Source: Lachnotalea sp. AF33-28 (GTDB taxonomy: Bacteria > Bacillota > Clostridia > Lachnospirales > Lachnospiraceae). Taken from it: a stretch of DNA of 64,000 nt. Positions 14,852 through 24,163 of this stretch are shown here, piece after piece. Where the stretch lies: NCBI RefSeq assembly GCF_003477885.1, contig NZ_QUEE01000002.1, positions 124,001-188,000 on the forward strand, written 5' to 3'. The stretch's first letter is position 1. Each line of letters starts with the position of its first letter. The notes beneath the pieces are model-generated. The model did not search any database, was not told where the DNA came from, and worked only from the letters and a program-made list of their open reading frames with translations. The position numbers and the translations under genes are program-made.

Positions 14852-17062
14852 ATGAAGCTGATCAAGAGGAGGATAAAGAAAAGAAAATTTTTCCTGCGTC
14901 TTTTCAGTACGCTGCTGTTTTTTTCTGCTGTGCCGATGATTATACTGGCTGTGCTCACTTCAGCATATTCTTCAAAACTGCTGGATGAGGAAATCAATCA
15001 TTCGATCGGCGTGATGCAGAATCAGCTGAAAGAAAAGCTGGATTCCAACATTGAAAATATACGGGATGATATACTCAACTATGTTACCTATAATTCGCGC
15101 ATCAACTCCTTTGTATATAAAAGCAACCCGAAGGATTTTTACATGACATCGTATCTGCTGGCGGATATGAACCAGATCAAGTCCAATCACGAGTATGTGG
15201 AAGATATTGTATTATATATCCGGGATATAAATTTTATCATGAACTGTGAAGGCAGCATGCATTCGGAATTTTATTTTGACCGCTTTCAAAACAGGGATTT
15301 TTCGCAGCTGGTGAATTCCACCGGTTTTTGGAAAAGTTATTATATGGATGACTACCGGACCATGTCGGACACCTTTGACGCGGTACTGTTTTATACCTCA
15401 CTGCCGATCAATTCTGATAAATCAAATGTTTTTTTGGCAGTTGTCATTGATAAAAACCGCCTTCTAAAGGATATAGAGGCGTTTCACCTGATGAAAAGCG
15501 GGGGAATTTATGTAATCGATGAAAACGATATTCCGGTGGTGGGTTATGTTCCTGACGGCAGTCCGGACTGGGAATCGGTAGCCCCGATTCTGGAAAAAGC
15601 GGAGGAAAAATCAGATGTTTATATCGGACGGGACCGGTATATGTGCATAGCGGCTTCTTCGGCCGTCACAAACTGGAGATACCTGTCGCTGATTCCCTAT
15701 CAGGAAGTGACGGATAAGACGCAGAATATCGCTTTGATGACGGTTGTGCTGGGAATCGTCATGATCTTTCTCGCGTTTTGCGCCTCCATGTTTTTAAGCC
15801 GCTGGCTTTACATCCCCATTGGAAGTCTCATGCATAAAATGCAGAACGCTTCGAGTATGCCCGTTAGACGGGAACACGAAGCCGCCGATGAATTTTCCTT
15901 TATTACGGCCAACATTGACCGGATGATCTATGATAATCAGGATCTTCAATATCGGATTTTAAAGACTGTACCCATGCTCCGACAGAGTTTTCTCAAAGAA
16001 CTCTTTCACCGTCAGGTTGGCGGCGGGGATCTGATCCAGATGATGGATATGTACCAGATCAGCCTGCCCAACCGCAATTTTGTGGTATTCCTTTTTTACA
16101 GCAAAGAGCAGGGGAGCGCCACGGAACATATCCGGCAGGTATTCAGGGAAAGCTTTACCAATTACTATGCGGTGGAAGAAGACTGTTTTACAGTGGTTCT
16201 TCTCAATTACAATGAGTATGATCTGGATCAGATTAAAAAAAGATTTGAAGGCTGTCCCTATGCGGTCGCACAGGGGCAGGTATACGATTCTGCTGAAGAT
16301 ATAGCTAAATCCTACGGACAGGCCCGCTATGCGCTGCAGTACCGCATAGCACGTAAATGTTTTGAATATCTTGGGATCACAGAGACCGTAGAGCGGGATT
16401 TTTCTAAATATAAGCTGCCTGTTCACTATGAAGAGCAGTACCAAAACTGCCTTGAATTAAAGGAATATGACAATGCGTACCGACTGATTCAGAATCTGGT
16501 CGAGGGTTATATACACGAAGATACGCCGTTCTTTTTTGTAGAAAAAACGGTAGACAGCCTGTATGCTTTTGCAGAGGCGGTTGCCGGCGGATATCACGTT
16601 GCCCTTGCCGGGATATTGAAAGACCAGACGGATTTTGTCCTGTGGAAAAATGCGGATCGGACTTTGGACGATGACAGAGATTATCTGCTCCATGTATTTA
16701 AGCGTCTGCTTGAGTATCAAAAGTCTTCCGGCATATCCAGGGAAGACGAGGTCATCGGCCGTGCGATGGAAATTATTGAAGAAAATTATCTGGCGGACGA
16801 TTTCTCCCTTGATAATATTGCGGATGCCCTGGGGGTCTCCTATACATATCTGTCAAAATTATTTAAGAAAAGCATCGGCGAGGGGTTCGTGGAATATATC
16901 ACCAGACGCCGTATAGAGTACAGCATAGAGCTGCTGAAGGATCAGTCCCTGTCTATTGACCGCATCGCGGAGATGGTCGGCTATATGCACACGCCCACCT
17001 ATATCCGCAATTTCAAAAAGATTAAAGGCGTTTCTCCCGGAAAATACAGAAATTTATTATAA
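14852..17062 (+). CDS. Membrane-anchored AraC-type transcriptional regulator with extracellular sensor
   Basis: A 736-residue single-chain sensor-regulator. A first membrane helix at about 15-36 and a second at about 290-312 enclose a Cache-like extracellular domain. A HAMP-like region follows, then a cytoplasmic part of unclear fold, then an AraC double helix-turn-helix at about 635-736 (IADALGVSYTYLSKLFKKS and IAEMVGYMHTPTYIRNFKK). Proteins of this build regulate neighbouring CUT1 importers in Paenibacillus and Lachnospiraceae. It follows the importer genes on the same strand with GGAGG before ATG 14852. It probably detects an external sugar and activates the 9.4-14.8 kb locus. Confidence 0.9.
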   Translation: MKLIKRRIKKRKFFLRLFSTLLFFSAVPMIILAVLTSAYSSKLLDEEINHSIGVMQNQLKEKLDSNIENIRDDILNYVTYNSRINSFVYKSNPKDFYMTSYLLADMNQIKSNHEYVEDIVLYIRDINFIMNCEGSMHSEFYFDRFQNRDFSQLVNSTGFWKSYYMDDYRTMSDTFDAVLFYTSLPINSDKSNVFLAVVIDKNRLLKDIEAFHLMKSGGIYVIDENDIPVVGYVPDGSPDWESVAPILEKAEEKSDVYIGRDRYMCIAASSAVTNWRYLSLIPYQEVTDKTQNIALMTVVLGIVMIFLAFCASMFLSRWLYIPIGSLMHKMQNASSMPVRREHEAADEFSFITANIDRMIYDNQDLQYRILKTVPMLRQSFLKELFHRQVGGGDLIQMMDMYQISLPNRNFVVFLFYSKEQGSATEHIRQVFRESFTNYYAVEEDCFTVVLLNYNEYDLDQIKKRFEGCPYAVAQGQVYDSAEDIAKSYGQARYALQYRIARKCFEYLGITETVERDFSKYKLPVHYEEQYQNCLELKEYDNAYRLIQNLVEGYIHEDTPFFFVEKTVDSLYAFAEAVAGGYHVALAGILKDQTDFVLWKNADRTLDDDRDYLLHVFKRLLEYQKSSGISREDEVIGRAMEIIEENYLADDFSLDNIADALGVSYTYLSKLFKKSIGEGFVEYITRRRIEYSIELLKDQSLSIDRIAEMVGYMHTPTYIRNFKKIKGVSPGKYRNLL

Positions 17063-17153
17063 GTTTCAGGGCAGTACGAACAAAAAACTGGAAATTTCTC
17101 CGGATGCTGGTACAATATAATTATAAAGCCAGCTATCACAGGAGACTGTACCT

Positions 17154-20100
17154 ATGGATAAAATCGGAAAGGATCTCTTCAGGGCCATACATGAAGGGAA
17201 ATGGCTGCAGATTGAATACCAGAATAAGCAGGATCAGATCACGAAATACTGGATCGGCATACGGGATCTGGATCCGCAGGATATGTCGCTGTCCGTGGAC
17301 GGACTTCACATCGTGAAGCATACCGTAGCCGCATTTGACAGAATCTATATCGATGCGATCTGCTCCAGCTATGTGATCGAAGGTTCCTATCAGGAAAAGA
17401 ACCAACGGTTGATCCGTAACATCGCTGAGGAACCGGAGAAATACGAGCGGATCTTTGGCAATGTGGCGAATCTGAAGATATTGAACTATCTGGCGGAATG
17501 CAACCGGCTGGACACCACGCCCTATTACAGCGATTATGCGCTTCTGCACCAGTTTGACGGCCAGAAGTTACAACTGGAGTCCGGCGGCATCGGCGTTTAC
17601 ACCCTGTCTCCCCAGCAGTTCGGGAGCCTGATGGAGGAATTCGGCCGGGAGGGACATAAGCCCGGAAGACTCCGTCAGATAGAGCTGGGGCTGAATCTGT
17701 TAAGCGTGCATCTCCCGGGAAAAAAGGAGCTCTATGTCCTGGCATACCGCAGGCTGTTGTTTGATATAAAGGGCAGATGCTTGAGGCCCGCGGAGGATAT
17801 TACGATCTGCTATGAGTATGAAATACTGGAGTCCAGACAGAGCATACGCCAGTTTTTGGATGCAGAGGATTTTGGGCTGCTGGAGGATTTCGAAAAAAAT
17901 GCGGAACTGATCAAAGATAAGATCACCCGTCAGAACCGCTATCTGCACGGAGTGGATGATATGCCCTATATGATCGCCATTGGCCGTTTCCCGAAGGTAG
18001 ATTTGAAACGGGAGTATGACGCGGTGATCCGCAGTTACAGCAGGGGAAAGGATCAGGCCGCCGCTCCGATCCGGGCGTTCTTTGGCGATCTGACCTCCAA
18101 GCCTGTGAGAAGAAAGGATTATCCTTTTGCGCTGCTGAATAAGCGTGTGAATCTGGATCAGCTGCTGGCTGTCAACAACGCTATGAAGTACCCGCTGGCC
18201 TATATCCAGGGACCGCCGGGAACCGGCAAGACCACCACCATCATCAACACGATCACCACCGCCTTCTTTAACGGCAGGACGGTGCTTTTTGCTTCCTATA
18301 ACAATCATCCGATTGACAGCGTATTTGAAGAAATGTGCGGCTTTCATTGCAGGTATGGGCGCATCCCATTTCCCATCGTCCGGCTGGGCAATGACGATAA
18401 GGTGGAGGCGGCCCTGGATTATATGAAGGATATTTATCTGGAAACACAGGACATCACCATACTGGAAGAAAATCTGGATAAGAACAGGAAGCGGGAAGCC
18501 CAGAAGCTAAAACAGCTGTCGGAGCTTCTGAAAAGATATGAGGAATATATCGATCTCCAGGAGAGAAGGGACGCCATCGATAAGCTGGAAGTAACTCAGA
18601 TGCAGCATTTCAACTTTTATGCGGATCTGCATGACCGGCAGAAGAGTCAACTGGAACAGCGTATGAAACAGCTGGGCGACATAACGGTTGAGACGGCTCT
18701 TGGGCTGCTGCCCCAGGATGAAAAGTATCTGTTCCAATACTTCTATTTTGCATCCGCACGCTGTATCCGGCGGCTGGATGAACCGAAGAACGAAGAGTTA
18801 AAAGAAATCATCCTCTCCGGCGGGGAAGACCGGGTGGAGCAGTTTAACATCTATCTGTCCCGTGAGGATAATGTGGAACGGTTTCTTAAGATATTTCCCA
18901 TCGTGGCGACCACCTGTATATCCGCGCATAAGATCGGAAAGCCCAAGCCTTATTTTGATATGGTTATATTGGATGAAGCGAGCCAGTGCAATACGGCTGT
19001 TTCCCTGATTCCGGCGATACGCGGGAACAACCTGATGCTGGTGGGGGATCCGCAGCAGCTAAATCCTGTGATCACGCTGAATCCCAGGACCAATGATGTG
19101 CTGAAGCGGATGTATTATGTGACGGATGAGTATGATTATATAAAAAATTCCATTTATAAGACCTATCTGGCCTGCGATTCGGTGAGTGATGAAGTGCTTC
19201 TTAGCCACCATTACCGGTGCCACAAAAAGATCATAGAGTTCAATAACCAGAAATACTACCACGGAAGGCTGAAGATAGACAGCCGTACAGAGTCCGATGC
19301 ACCGCTGGAATACCGCAAGATCCTTCCGTCATCCACCGCCTTGCGCAATACTTCTCCCGCTGAGGCCGAGGAGATTGTGAACTATGTCAGCCGCCATCCG
19401 GAAAAGAAGATCGGCATCATTACGCCCTTTACAAACCAAAAGGAATGCATTCGGGAAATGCTGGAGTACCATAAGCTGCAGAATGTACCCTGCGGGACCG
19501 TACATGCCTTTCAGGGGGATGAGAAGGATGTCATACTGTTCTCACTGGCTGTGACGGACAAAACCGGGGAAGGGACCTATAGCTGGCTGAAAAACAATAA
19601 AGAACTGATCAATGTGGCCATTTCCAGAGCCAGGGAAAAGCTGATCATCCTGGCGGACGACATAAATATGCAGCGTCTGCACGGGATGAAGCCGGAGGAA
19701 GAGGACGACCTCTATGAGCTGCTCCAATATGTAAAGCATAACGGTGAGACCACCGTTACGCCCAGAAACAGCAGCTCCCGGGCATTGGGCATCAAGCCCT
19801 ACAGCACAAAAACAGAAGAGGCTTTCCTGGAGAATTTAAATCATGCGCTGGACAATGTGTTAAATGGGGAAGGCCGCTGTACGATTAAAAAGGAAGTGCC
19901 GATCAAACAGGTTTTTGAGGAAAATGTGCCGTATCTGGATCTGTTTTATACCGGTCAGTTTGATTTCGTCGTATATCAGAGAAACTATGCAAAGCAGGAG
20001 ATCCCCATTCTGGCCATCGAACTGGACGGGAAGGAACATCAGGAGGACTGGGTTGTGAGGCGGCGGGATGAGAAAAAACAGCAGATCTGCCGCGCACACA

Positions 20101-20198
20101 ATTTTGAGCTGATCCGCATAGATAACACCTATGCCAGGCGGTACCAGCATATAAAGGATATACTGATCGATTACTTTAAAAAGGTGAATGGCAGATAA
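17154..20198 (+). CDS. SF1 helicase (Upf1/DNA2-like) fused to a DUF2726-type nuclease domain
   Basis: A 1014-residue protein. The first 330 residues are a domain I do not recognise. The helicase core has Walker A GPPGTGKT at 353-360, Walker B DEAS at about 607, a GDPQQL motif III, and C-terminal motifs GTVHAFQGDEKDVI and NVAISRAREKL, the order of SF1B Upf1/DNA2 enzymes. A charged insert (about 420-560) separates the first motifs. Residues 880-1010 resemble DUF2726, a PD-(D/E)XK-like fold (FDFVVY, AIELDGKEH with the acidic-x-K core). It would unwind and cut nucleic acid. Spacing suggests its own promoter (TACAAT at 17111). Repair and phage defence are both possible; no known defence partner is adjacent. 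Confidence 0.85.
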   Translation: MDKIGKDLFRAIHEGKWLQIEYQNKQDQITKYWIGIRDLDPQDMSLSVDGLHIVKHTVAAFDRIYIDAICSSYVIEGSYQEKNQRLIRNIAEEPEKYERIFGNVANLKILNYLAECNRLDTTPYYSDYALLHQFDGQKLQLESGGIGVYTLSPQQFGSLMEEFGREGHKPGRLRQIELGLNLLSVHLPGKKELYVLAYRRLLFDIKGRCLRPAEDITICYEYEILESRQSIRQFLDAEDFGLLEDFEKNAELIKDKITRQNRYLHGVDDMPYMIAIGRFPKVDLKREYDAVIRSYSRGKDQAAAPIRAFFGDLTSKPVRRKDYPFALLNKRVNLDQLLAVNNAMKYPLAYIQGPPGTGKTTTIINTITTAFFNGRTVLFASYNNHPIDSVFEEMCGFHCRYGRIPFPIVRLGNDDKVEAALDYMKDIYLETQDITILEENLDKNRKREAQKLKQLSELLKRYEEYIDLQERRDAIDKLEVTQMQHFNFYADLHDRQKSQLEQRMKQLGDITVETALGLLPQDEKYLFQYFYFASARCIRRLDEPKNEELKEIILSGGEDRVEQFNIYLSREDNVERFLKIFPIVATTCISAHKIGKPKPYFDMVILDEASQCNTAVSLIPAIRGNNLMLVGDPQQLNPVITLNPRTNDVLKRMYYVTDEYDYIKNSIYKTYLACDSVSDEVLLSHHYRCHKKIIEFNNQKYYHGRLKIDSRTESDAPLEYRKILPSSTALRNTSPAEAEEIVNYVSRHPEKKIGIITPFTNQKECIREMLEYHKLQNVPCGTVHAFQGDEKDVILFSLAVTDKTGEGTYSWLKNNKELINVAISRAREKLIILADDINMQRLHGMKPEEEDDLYELLQYVKHNGETTVTPRNSSSRALGIKPYSTKTEEAFLENLNHALDNVLNGEGRCTIKKEVPIKQVFEENVPYLDLFYTGQFDFVVYQRNYAKQEIPILAIELDGKEHQEDWVVRRRDEKKQQICRAHNFELIRIDNTYARRYQHIKDILIDYFKKVNGR

Positions 20199-20236
20199 CA
20201 ATTTAAAATTTAAGCTAAACTTAAGGAGGAAACAGT

Positions 20237-20830
20237 TTGAAAAAAATAAGTATGATTCTGGCGGCTCTGCTGTTAACCGTATCTCTTACAGCATGCGGCG
20301 CCGGAACAGGGAAAGTCACGGATATGCAGGTCCGTGAGAGTGGGCTTACAAAGGAAGAACAGCAGATACTGGAGCTTTTCGGCATTTCGGATATCGGGCA
20401 TATATTCGATTATCAGATAAACAGCCAGATAAAGGCGATGAGCATTAACCTCTATGTGCTGAAGGAGGATCTGACCTGGGAGAATTACGGAGGCATGTCC
20501 GGAGAGGCGGCAAACTCCCAGGGAAGGATCGCGGTAAGTCTGGAGGAAAATGTCCGGCTGGCACTTCAGGATGAGAGCGGGATTCAGGCCGTGACGATAG
20601 ATCTTGGGGATCTTGACGCCTGGAAAGAGAGCACGGCTAAAGCGGCTTCATGGCTTACGGAAAGTGCAATTACTGACGGAGAGGAGATCCCGCTGGCCGT
20701 TCTGATTGAGACAAGTTCCAATGAGATACGCACCTATGGGACGGAGGCCTATTTTGAGCCGGAACGGCTGGGCGGGCACGAACTGGTGGTGGCGGTTACA
20801 CTCACCTTTACGGAAATGCCAGTTCAATAG
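20237..20830 (+). CDS. Putative lipoprotein of unknown function
   Basis: A 197-residue secreted protein. TTG 20237 follows AAGGAGG. The signal peptide MKKISMILAALLLTVSLTAC ends in a lipobox, so Cys20 should be lipidated and the protein anchored on the outer face of the membrane. The mature part has no motif I recognise; it contains FDYQINSQIKAMSINLYVL and a YFEPERLGGHELVVAVTLTF ending, suggesting a mainly beta structure. It starts 38 bp after the helicase gene and may share its transcript, although a functional link is not obvious. Confidence 0.7.
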   Translation: MKKISMILAALLLTVSLTACGAGTGKVTDMQVRESGLTKEEQQILELFGISDIGHIFDYQINSQIKAMSINLYVLKEDLTWENYGGMSGEAANSQGRIAVSLEENVRLALQDESGIQAVTIDLGDLDAWKESTAKAASWLTESAITDGEEIPLAVLIETSSNEIRTYGTEAYFEPERLGGHELVVAVTLTFTEMPVQ

Positions 20831-20900
20831 GAGGAATACGGATGTGTGTTCAAGTAATCCGCTTTCGGCGGATGACAGAAGAGAGGAGCAGGAAGAAGGA

Positions 20901-21197
20901 ATGAGAAAAACATTTTCAGCCAGTCTGTGTTACAAAGGCGCGCACGGAGGCGGCATCAGAGTGGACGAAAACGGGATCCTCTACAGATGCCAGAAAGCTG
21001 TGTTGCCGCAGGAGTTAAAAAGAATCGCAATCCGTTATGCGGATATCAAAAGCGTGAACCGGTGTCGTTCGCTTAGGATGTTCCCCGCAGTGAAAATTGG
21101 TTTGAAAGATGGGAGACAATACAAATTCATCATATTCGGCCGAGAACGTTTCATGAGGTGTCTCAAAGAGGTTTCATGTAAAAGAGTGCTGGCTTAG
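20901..21197 (+). CDS. Small PH/GRAM-like domain protein
   Basis: A 98-residue protein beginning MRKTFSASLCYKG. The strand pattern (GGGIRVDENGILYRC, IAIRYADIKSVNR, VKIGLKDGRQYKFIIF) resembles bacterial PH-like/GRAM folds, but no certain family match can be made by eye. The start could instead be GTG 20844, nine bases after a strong AGGAGG, giving 19 more hydrophilic residues; ATG 20901 fits the conserved-looking part better. A perfect terminator follows at 21225. It is the last gene of the helicase-lipoprotein unit. Confidence 0.5.
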   Translation: MRKTFSASLCYKGAHGGGIRVDENGILYRCQKAVLPQELKRIAIRYADIKSVNRCRSLRMFPAVKIGLKDGRQYKFIIFGRERFMRCLKEVSCKRVLA

Positions 21198-21224
21198 CGG
21201 CGCTCAGATTCAAACAGTTGGAGG

Positions 21225-21250
21225 AGAATCCCGCAAGCGGGATTCTTTTT
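21225..21250 (+). terminator. Rho-independent terminator
   Basis: AGAATCCCGC (21225-21234) and GCGGGATTCT (21237-21246) form a perfect 10-bp stem followed by TTTT, directly after the PH-like gene. Confidence 0.88.
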
Positions 21251-21268
21251 CAATAGGAGCGTTTGCGA

Positions 21269-22102
21269 CTATGATATGAGATCTTTACTTCCTTCAAAGC
21301 CCAGGTATTTCAGAGAACTGATATCATAGGGAATAGGCTGTCCGGCCAGCTGGTCCATGAGTGTGGCGGTGGAAACACCGCCCTCATAGTGCGTGATCCG
21401 ATGTGTTTCCACCGCGCGGTAAAGCAGATCGAGCGTAAACCCGTCCTTTAGCAGGACAATCGGAAATGCCCTGTATATACAGGCGGCCAGAATCATTATG
21501 CCATATGCCGTGAAAAACGGTGTGGCGATTACGTATCGGATGTGCTGCCCGGCATATTTCTCAAAATCCATCTTATCCAGATAGGAGAGGATGCAGGAAT
21601 CCAGATTCTGTTCTGACAGCTGTACGATCTTGGCATTGCCGGCGGTGCCCGATGTACAGAGCAGGACTGCAGGCTGATCCGCACCTGTGTCCGGCGGCGG
21701 ATCAATATTTTTGCAGGTACAGGACGGCTGATTTTCCATATAAATTACAGGTATCCGCCCGGAAGCGCATTCATAGATCTGTTCAAAGAGCGGCTGGAAT
21801 TTAAGGGAGGTTATTATGGCGGATACGGATGCCTGTTTCAGCAGCCCTGCGACCTCATATCCGGTCAGACGGAAATTGAGCGGAAATACAGCTCTGCCAG
21901 ACATCAGTACCCCAAAAAAGGCGGCGATAAAATCCGCATCGTCGGGCAGTAATACCGCCGCGCAGCCCTGTGAAATGTTATGCAGCTGCTGTTGCAGCGC
22001 AGCAGCCTTCTGGCAGAGCATCCGGTAGGAGACAGTTTCCTCGTCGTCCATGATGCCGATGCGGTTGTCATTTGTTCGGTTTAATAAAAGTTGTCTGATC
22101 AT
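21269..22102 (-). pseudogene. Truncated AMP-binding acyl ligase
   Basis: The N-terminal half of an ANL-superfamily adenylating enzyme, 277 residues. It has the ATP-phosphate loop LLCTSGTAGNAK at about 146-157, the preceding core (DFIAAFFGVLMSGRAVFPLNFRLT) and the HYEGGVSTATLM strand. It ends abruptly after SLKYLGFEGSK. Relatives continue for about 200 residues with the aromatic GYGMTE motif and the mobile C-terminal domain that closes the active site, so this protein cannot be catalytic. The start (22102) overlaps the stop of an upstream acyl carrier protein remnant in a TAATG arrangement, a coupling typical of ACP-ligase pairs. The missing half is not found downstream, where another operon's terminator begins. 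Confidence 0.8.
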
Positions 22103-22243
22103 TAGATATTACCGCGCTCCTTTAACCTGATTTCTATTAGTTCGATGAGACGGCCCACAGATCCGAATACAGATTCTTTCATCCGTTACAGGATCTGCGG
22201 CCGGCTTTAGTCTCGTAATGACCTGTTCAATGATATGAATGTT
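22102..22243 (-). pseudogene. Acyl carrier protein remnant
   Basis: On the minus strand three pieces of an acyl carrier protein can be read in shifted frames. IEQVITRLKPAADPVTDE comes first. NLYSDL follows after a one-base loss. VGRLIELIEIRLKERGNI then ends at the TAA that overlaps the ligase start. The middle, including the DSL serine that carries phosphopantetheine, is missing near 22156-22164. An intact protein would need about 240 bp, here about 140 remain. The reading relies on pattern recognition of short pieces, so it is tentative, but its position just before an acyl ligase supports it. Confidence 0.48.
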
Positions 22244-22590
22244 CCTGCTGGGATATCAGTGACTCATTTGACAGTTTATGCCGCCTGCCGCCGGTTGATG
22301 ATAAATATATCGGTAGAGCCTTCTAATTATTCTATCATCAGGTCTTTAAGCCACGCCAAGACCAGTCATGCGCGGATGGCTACGAACAGCAACAGAAGCC
22401 GAAAGACATATAAAATTAAGATAATATAATCTGTCAAATTCTATTGTGATATGATAGAATATACATAATTCTTTTTTTCAGACATTGGAACGGAGGAGTT
22501 GCCGATGAGAGTTCGGATTGCTTGGCGGGGAACACAGACAAAAACAGGAAGCACAGCAGGGACTGGCTGGCAGCTACAGGAGGAAAACAG
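22244..22590 (+). other. Intergenic region with a repeat half-copy and a promoter
   Basis: No gene seen. Around 22362-22400 lies GCTACGAACAGCAAC preceded by GCGCGGATG, a diverged half-copy of the GTTRCT palindromic family. TTGTGA near 22445 with TAGAAT further on may form the promoter of the methyltransferase gene. TTCTTTTTTTC at about 22470 is a bare T-run without a hairpin. Confidence 0.4.
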
Positions 22591-23406
22591 TTGAAAGAAG
22601 ACATTGAAAAAGTAAAGAAGTATTATGATGATGGCCCGCAAACAGAGTGGGACAGACTCGATCAGCATCCGTTCGAGTTTATACTCACCACCTATATGAT
22701 GGATAAATACATAAGGCCGGGGGACCGTGTGCTGGATATCGGAGGAGGTCCAGGCAGATATTCCGTATACTATGCGCAGAAGGGCTGCGAAGTCACCCTG
22801 GTGGATCTCTCGGAAGGCAACATAGAATTTGCCAAAAAGATGGCGCAGGAAAAACAGGTCCCGCTTCAGGCTGTCGCAAAGAACTGCCTGGAACTAGAAC
22901 AGCTGGATCTGGGAGAGTATGACCATGTATTTTTGATGGGCCCGCTCTATCATTTGGGTGAAGAGAAGGAGAGAGAGCTGGCGGTAAAGCTGGCATTGGA
23001 GAAACTGAAGGCTGGGGGCAATCTCTACTGTTCTTTTATCATGAATTTTGCCGGAATTATATTCGATATGAAGAATGGGCCGGGATGCCTGGAAGAAGAT
23101 ATAAAAAATGAGTTTTTTGGGAAGGTTCTGGATTCCATTGTCACAGGGACAGAGTATGCAGGCCCCGCATTCGCGCCGGTCTGCTTTATCAGCCCGCGGC
23201 AGATCGTACCGTTTATGAGCCGTTTTGCACTGGATCAGCTGCATCTCTTCGGCCAGGAGGGAATCCTTTCCCCCAATGAAAATCAGATATTGGGATTTCC
23301 GCAGGCGGAGATCGATCTGTGGGTGGAAACCGCCAAAAAGTTTCTGGAGATACCGGAGCTTTTGACATATTCCGAGCATGCGATGTATATCGGGCGCAAG
23401 AGATAG
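22591..23406 (+). CDS. Class I SAM-dependent methyltransferase
   Basis: A 271-residue methyltransferase. Motif I is RVLDIGGGPGRYSVYYA, followed by CEVTLVDLSEGNIEFA and the motif IV region DHVFLMGPLYHL. The GPLYHL form is typical of a COG2226/UbiE-like group common in Clostridia. TTG 22591 is taken as the start because AGGAGG lies seven bases upstream; an ATG-free upstream extension to 22522 lacks such a site. The endonuclease III gene follows 18 bp later, so they probably share a transcript. Acceptor unknown. Confidence 0.85.
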   Translation: MKEDIEKVKKYYDDGPQTEWDRLDQHPFEFILTTYMMDKYIRPGDRVLDIGGGPGRYSVYYAQKGCEVTLVDLSEGNIEFAKKMAQEKQVPLQAVAKNCLELEQLDLGEYDHVFLMGPLYHLGEEKERELAVKLALEKLKAGGNLYCSFIMNFAGIIFDMKNGPGCLEEDIKNEFFGKVLDSIVTGTEYAGPAFAPVCFISPRQIVPFMSRFALDQLHLFGQEGILSPNENQILGFPQAEIDLWVETAKKFLEIPELLTYSEHAMYIGRKR

Positions 23407-23424
23407 GCGGGGAGGTAAAGAGCG

Positions 23425-24048
23425 GTGACGAAAGACAAAACCGGGCGGATACTTGCTGCCCTGGATCAGACTTACGGAATAACCAAGGAGGGGTTTGTGC
23501 ACAGCCAGGACTGGCAGCTGCTTTTAGCCATCATGTTAAGCGCGCAGAGCACGGATAAGCAGGTGGATGAGATGCTGCCCTCCCTGTGGGAAAAATTCCC
23601 CACAGCGGAGTCTGTCGCAGAGGCTCCGTTAGAAGAGATTGAACAGGCGATCCGTTCCGTCGGCCTCTATAAAAACAAGGCAAAGAACATGAAAAAGTGC
23701 TGTGCGCAGATAATCGTAGAGCATGACGGAAAGGTACCGGTTACTATGGAAGAGCTGCTGACCCTGGCGGGAGTGGGAAGAAAAACAGCCACTCTGTTTC
23801 TGGCGGATGCCTACGGCATCCCCGGTGTGACCGTGGATACACATGTGTTCCGCATATCACGAAGGATCGGATGGGCAAAGGGCAATAATCCGGTTAAGGT
23901 CGAACAGGAGCTGATGAAGGCGCTTCCCAAAGAGCACTGGAACAGGATTAATTTTCAGCTGATTTACCACGGGAGAACGGTGTGCACGGCCAGAAAATGC
24001 CACTGCGAAAACTGTGTGCTGGAAGCCTGGTGTGAGAAGCATCTGTAG
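23425..24048 (+). CDS. nth: Endonuclease III
   Basis: Base-excision DNA glycosylase/AP lyase of 207 residues, the normal length. The helix-hairpin-helix is LAGVGRKTA with the catalytic Lys120, and Asp138 lies in VDTHVFR, the same positions as in E. coli Nth. The C-terminal iron-sulfur loop has Cys187, Cys194, Cys197 and Cys203 in the expected C-x6-C-x2-C-x5-C spacing. The enzyme removes oxidised pyrimidines and nicks the abasic site. GTG 23425 is preceded by GGGGAGG. Coupled to the methyltransferase upstream by position only. Confidence 0.97.
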   Translation: MTKDKTGRILAALDQTYGITKEGFVHSQDWQLLLAIMLSAQSTDKQVDEMLPSLWEKFPTAESVAEAPLEEIEQAIRSVGLYKNKAKNMKKCCAQIIVEHDGKVPVTMEELLTLAGVGRKTATLFLADAYGIPGVTVDTHVFRISRRIGWAKGNNPVKVEQELMKALPKEHWNRINFQLIYHGRTVCTARKCHCENCVLEAWCEKHL

Positions 24049-24089
24049 GAGAACGACAAAAGTTTCAGCGTAAGTACGGGATAAAGCGC

Positions 24090-24136
24090 CAGTTCACTGA
24101 AGTGTACGTAGGCCACCAGCTTTCGGTTGGTGACAT
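24090..24136 (+). repeat. Two-hairpin repeat, single diverged copy
   Basis: AGTTCACTGAAGTGTACG forms a small hairpin and GGCCACCAGC-TTTCG-GTTGGTGACA a larger one. This is a diverged copy of the 56-bp repeat found four times at 57115-57338, in the same orientation relative to the downstream gene, and about 15 bp before the GAAGGAGGG ribosome-binding site of the HAD phosphatase gene. Confidence 0.7.
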
Positions 24137-24163
24137 GAAACTGCGAAGGAGGGAAGAGATCCC

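Noticed and set aside
22235..22429. 64-codon plus-strand frame between ligase remnant and methyltransferase
   Set aside because: No Shine-Dalgarno site and composition of random translation; it overlaps the ACP remnant and a repeat half-copy.
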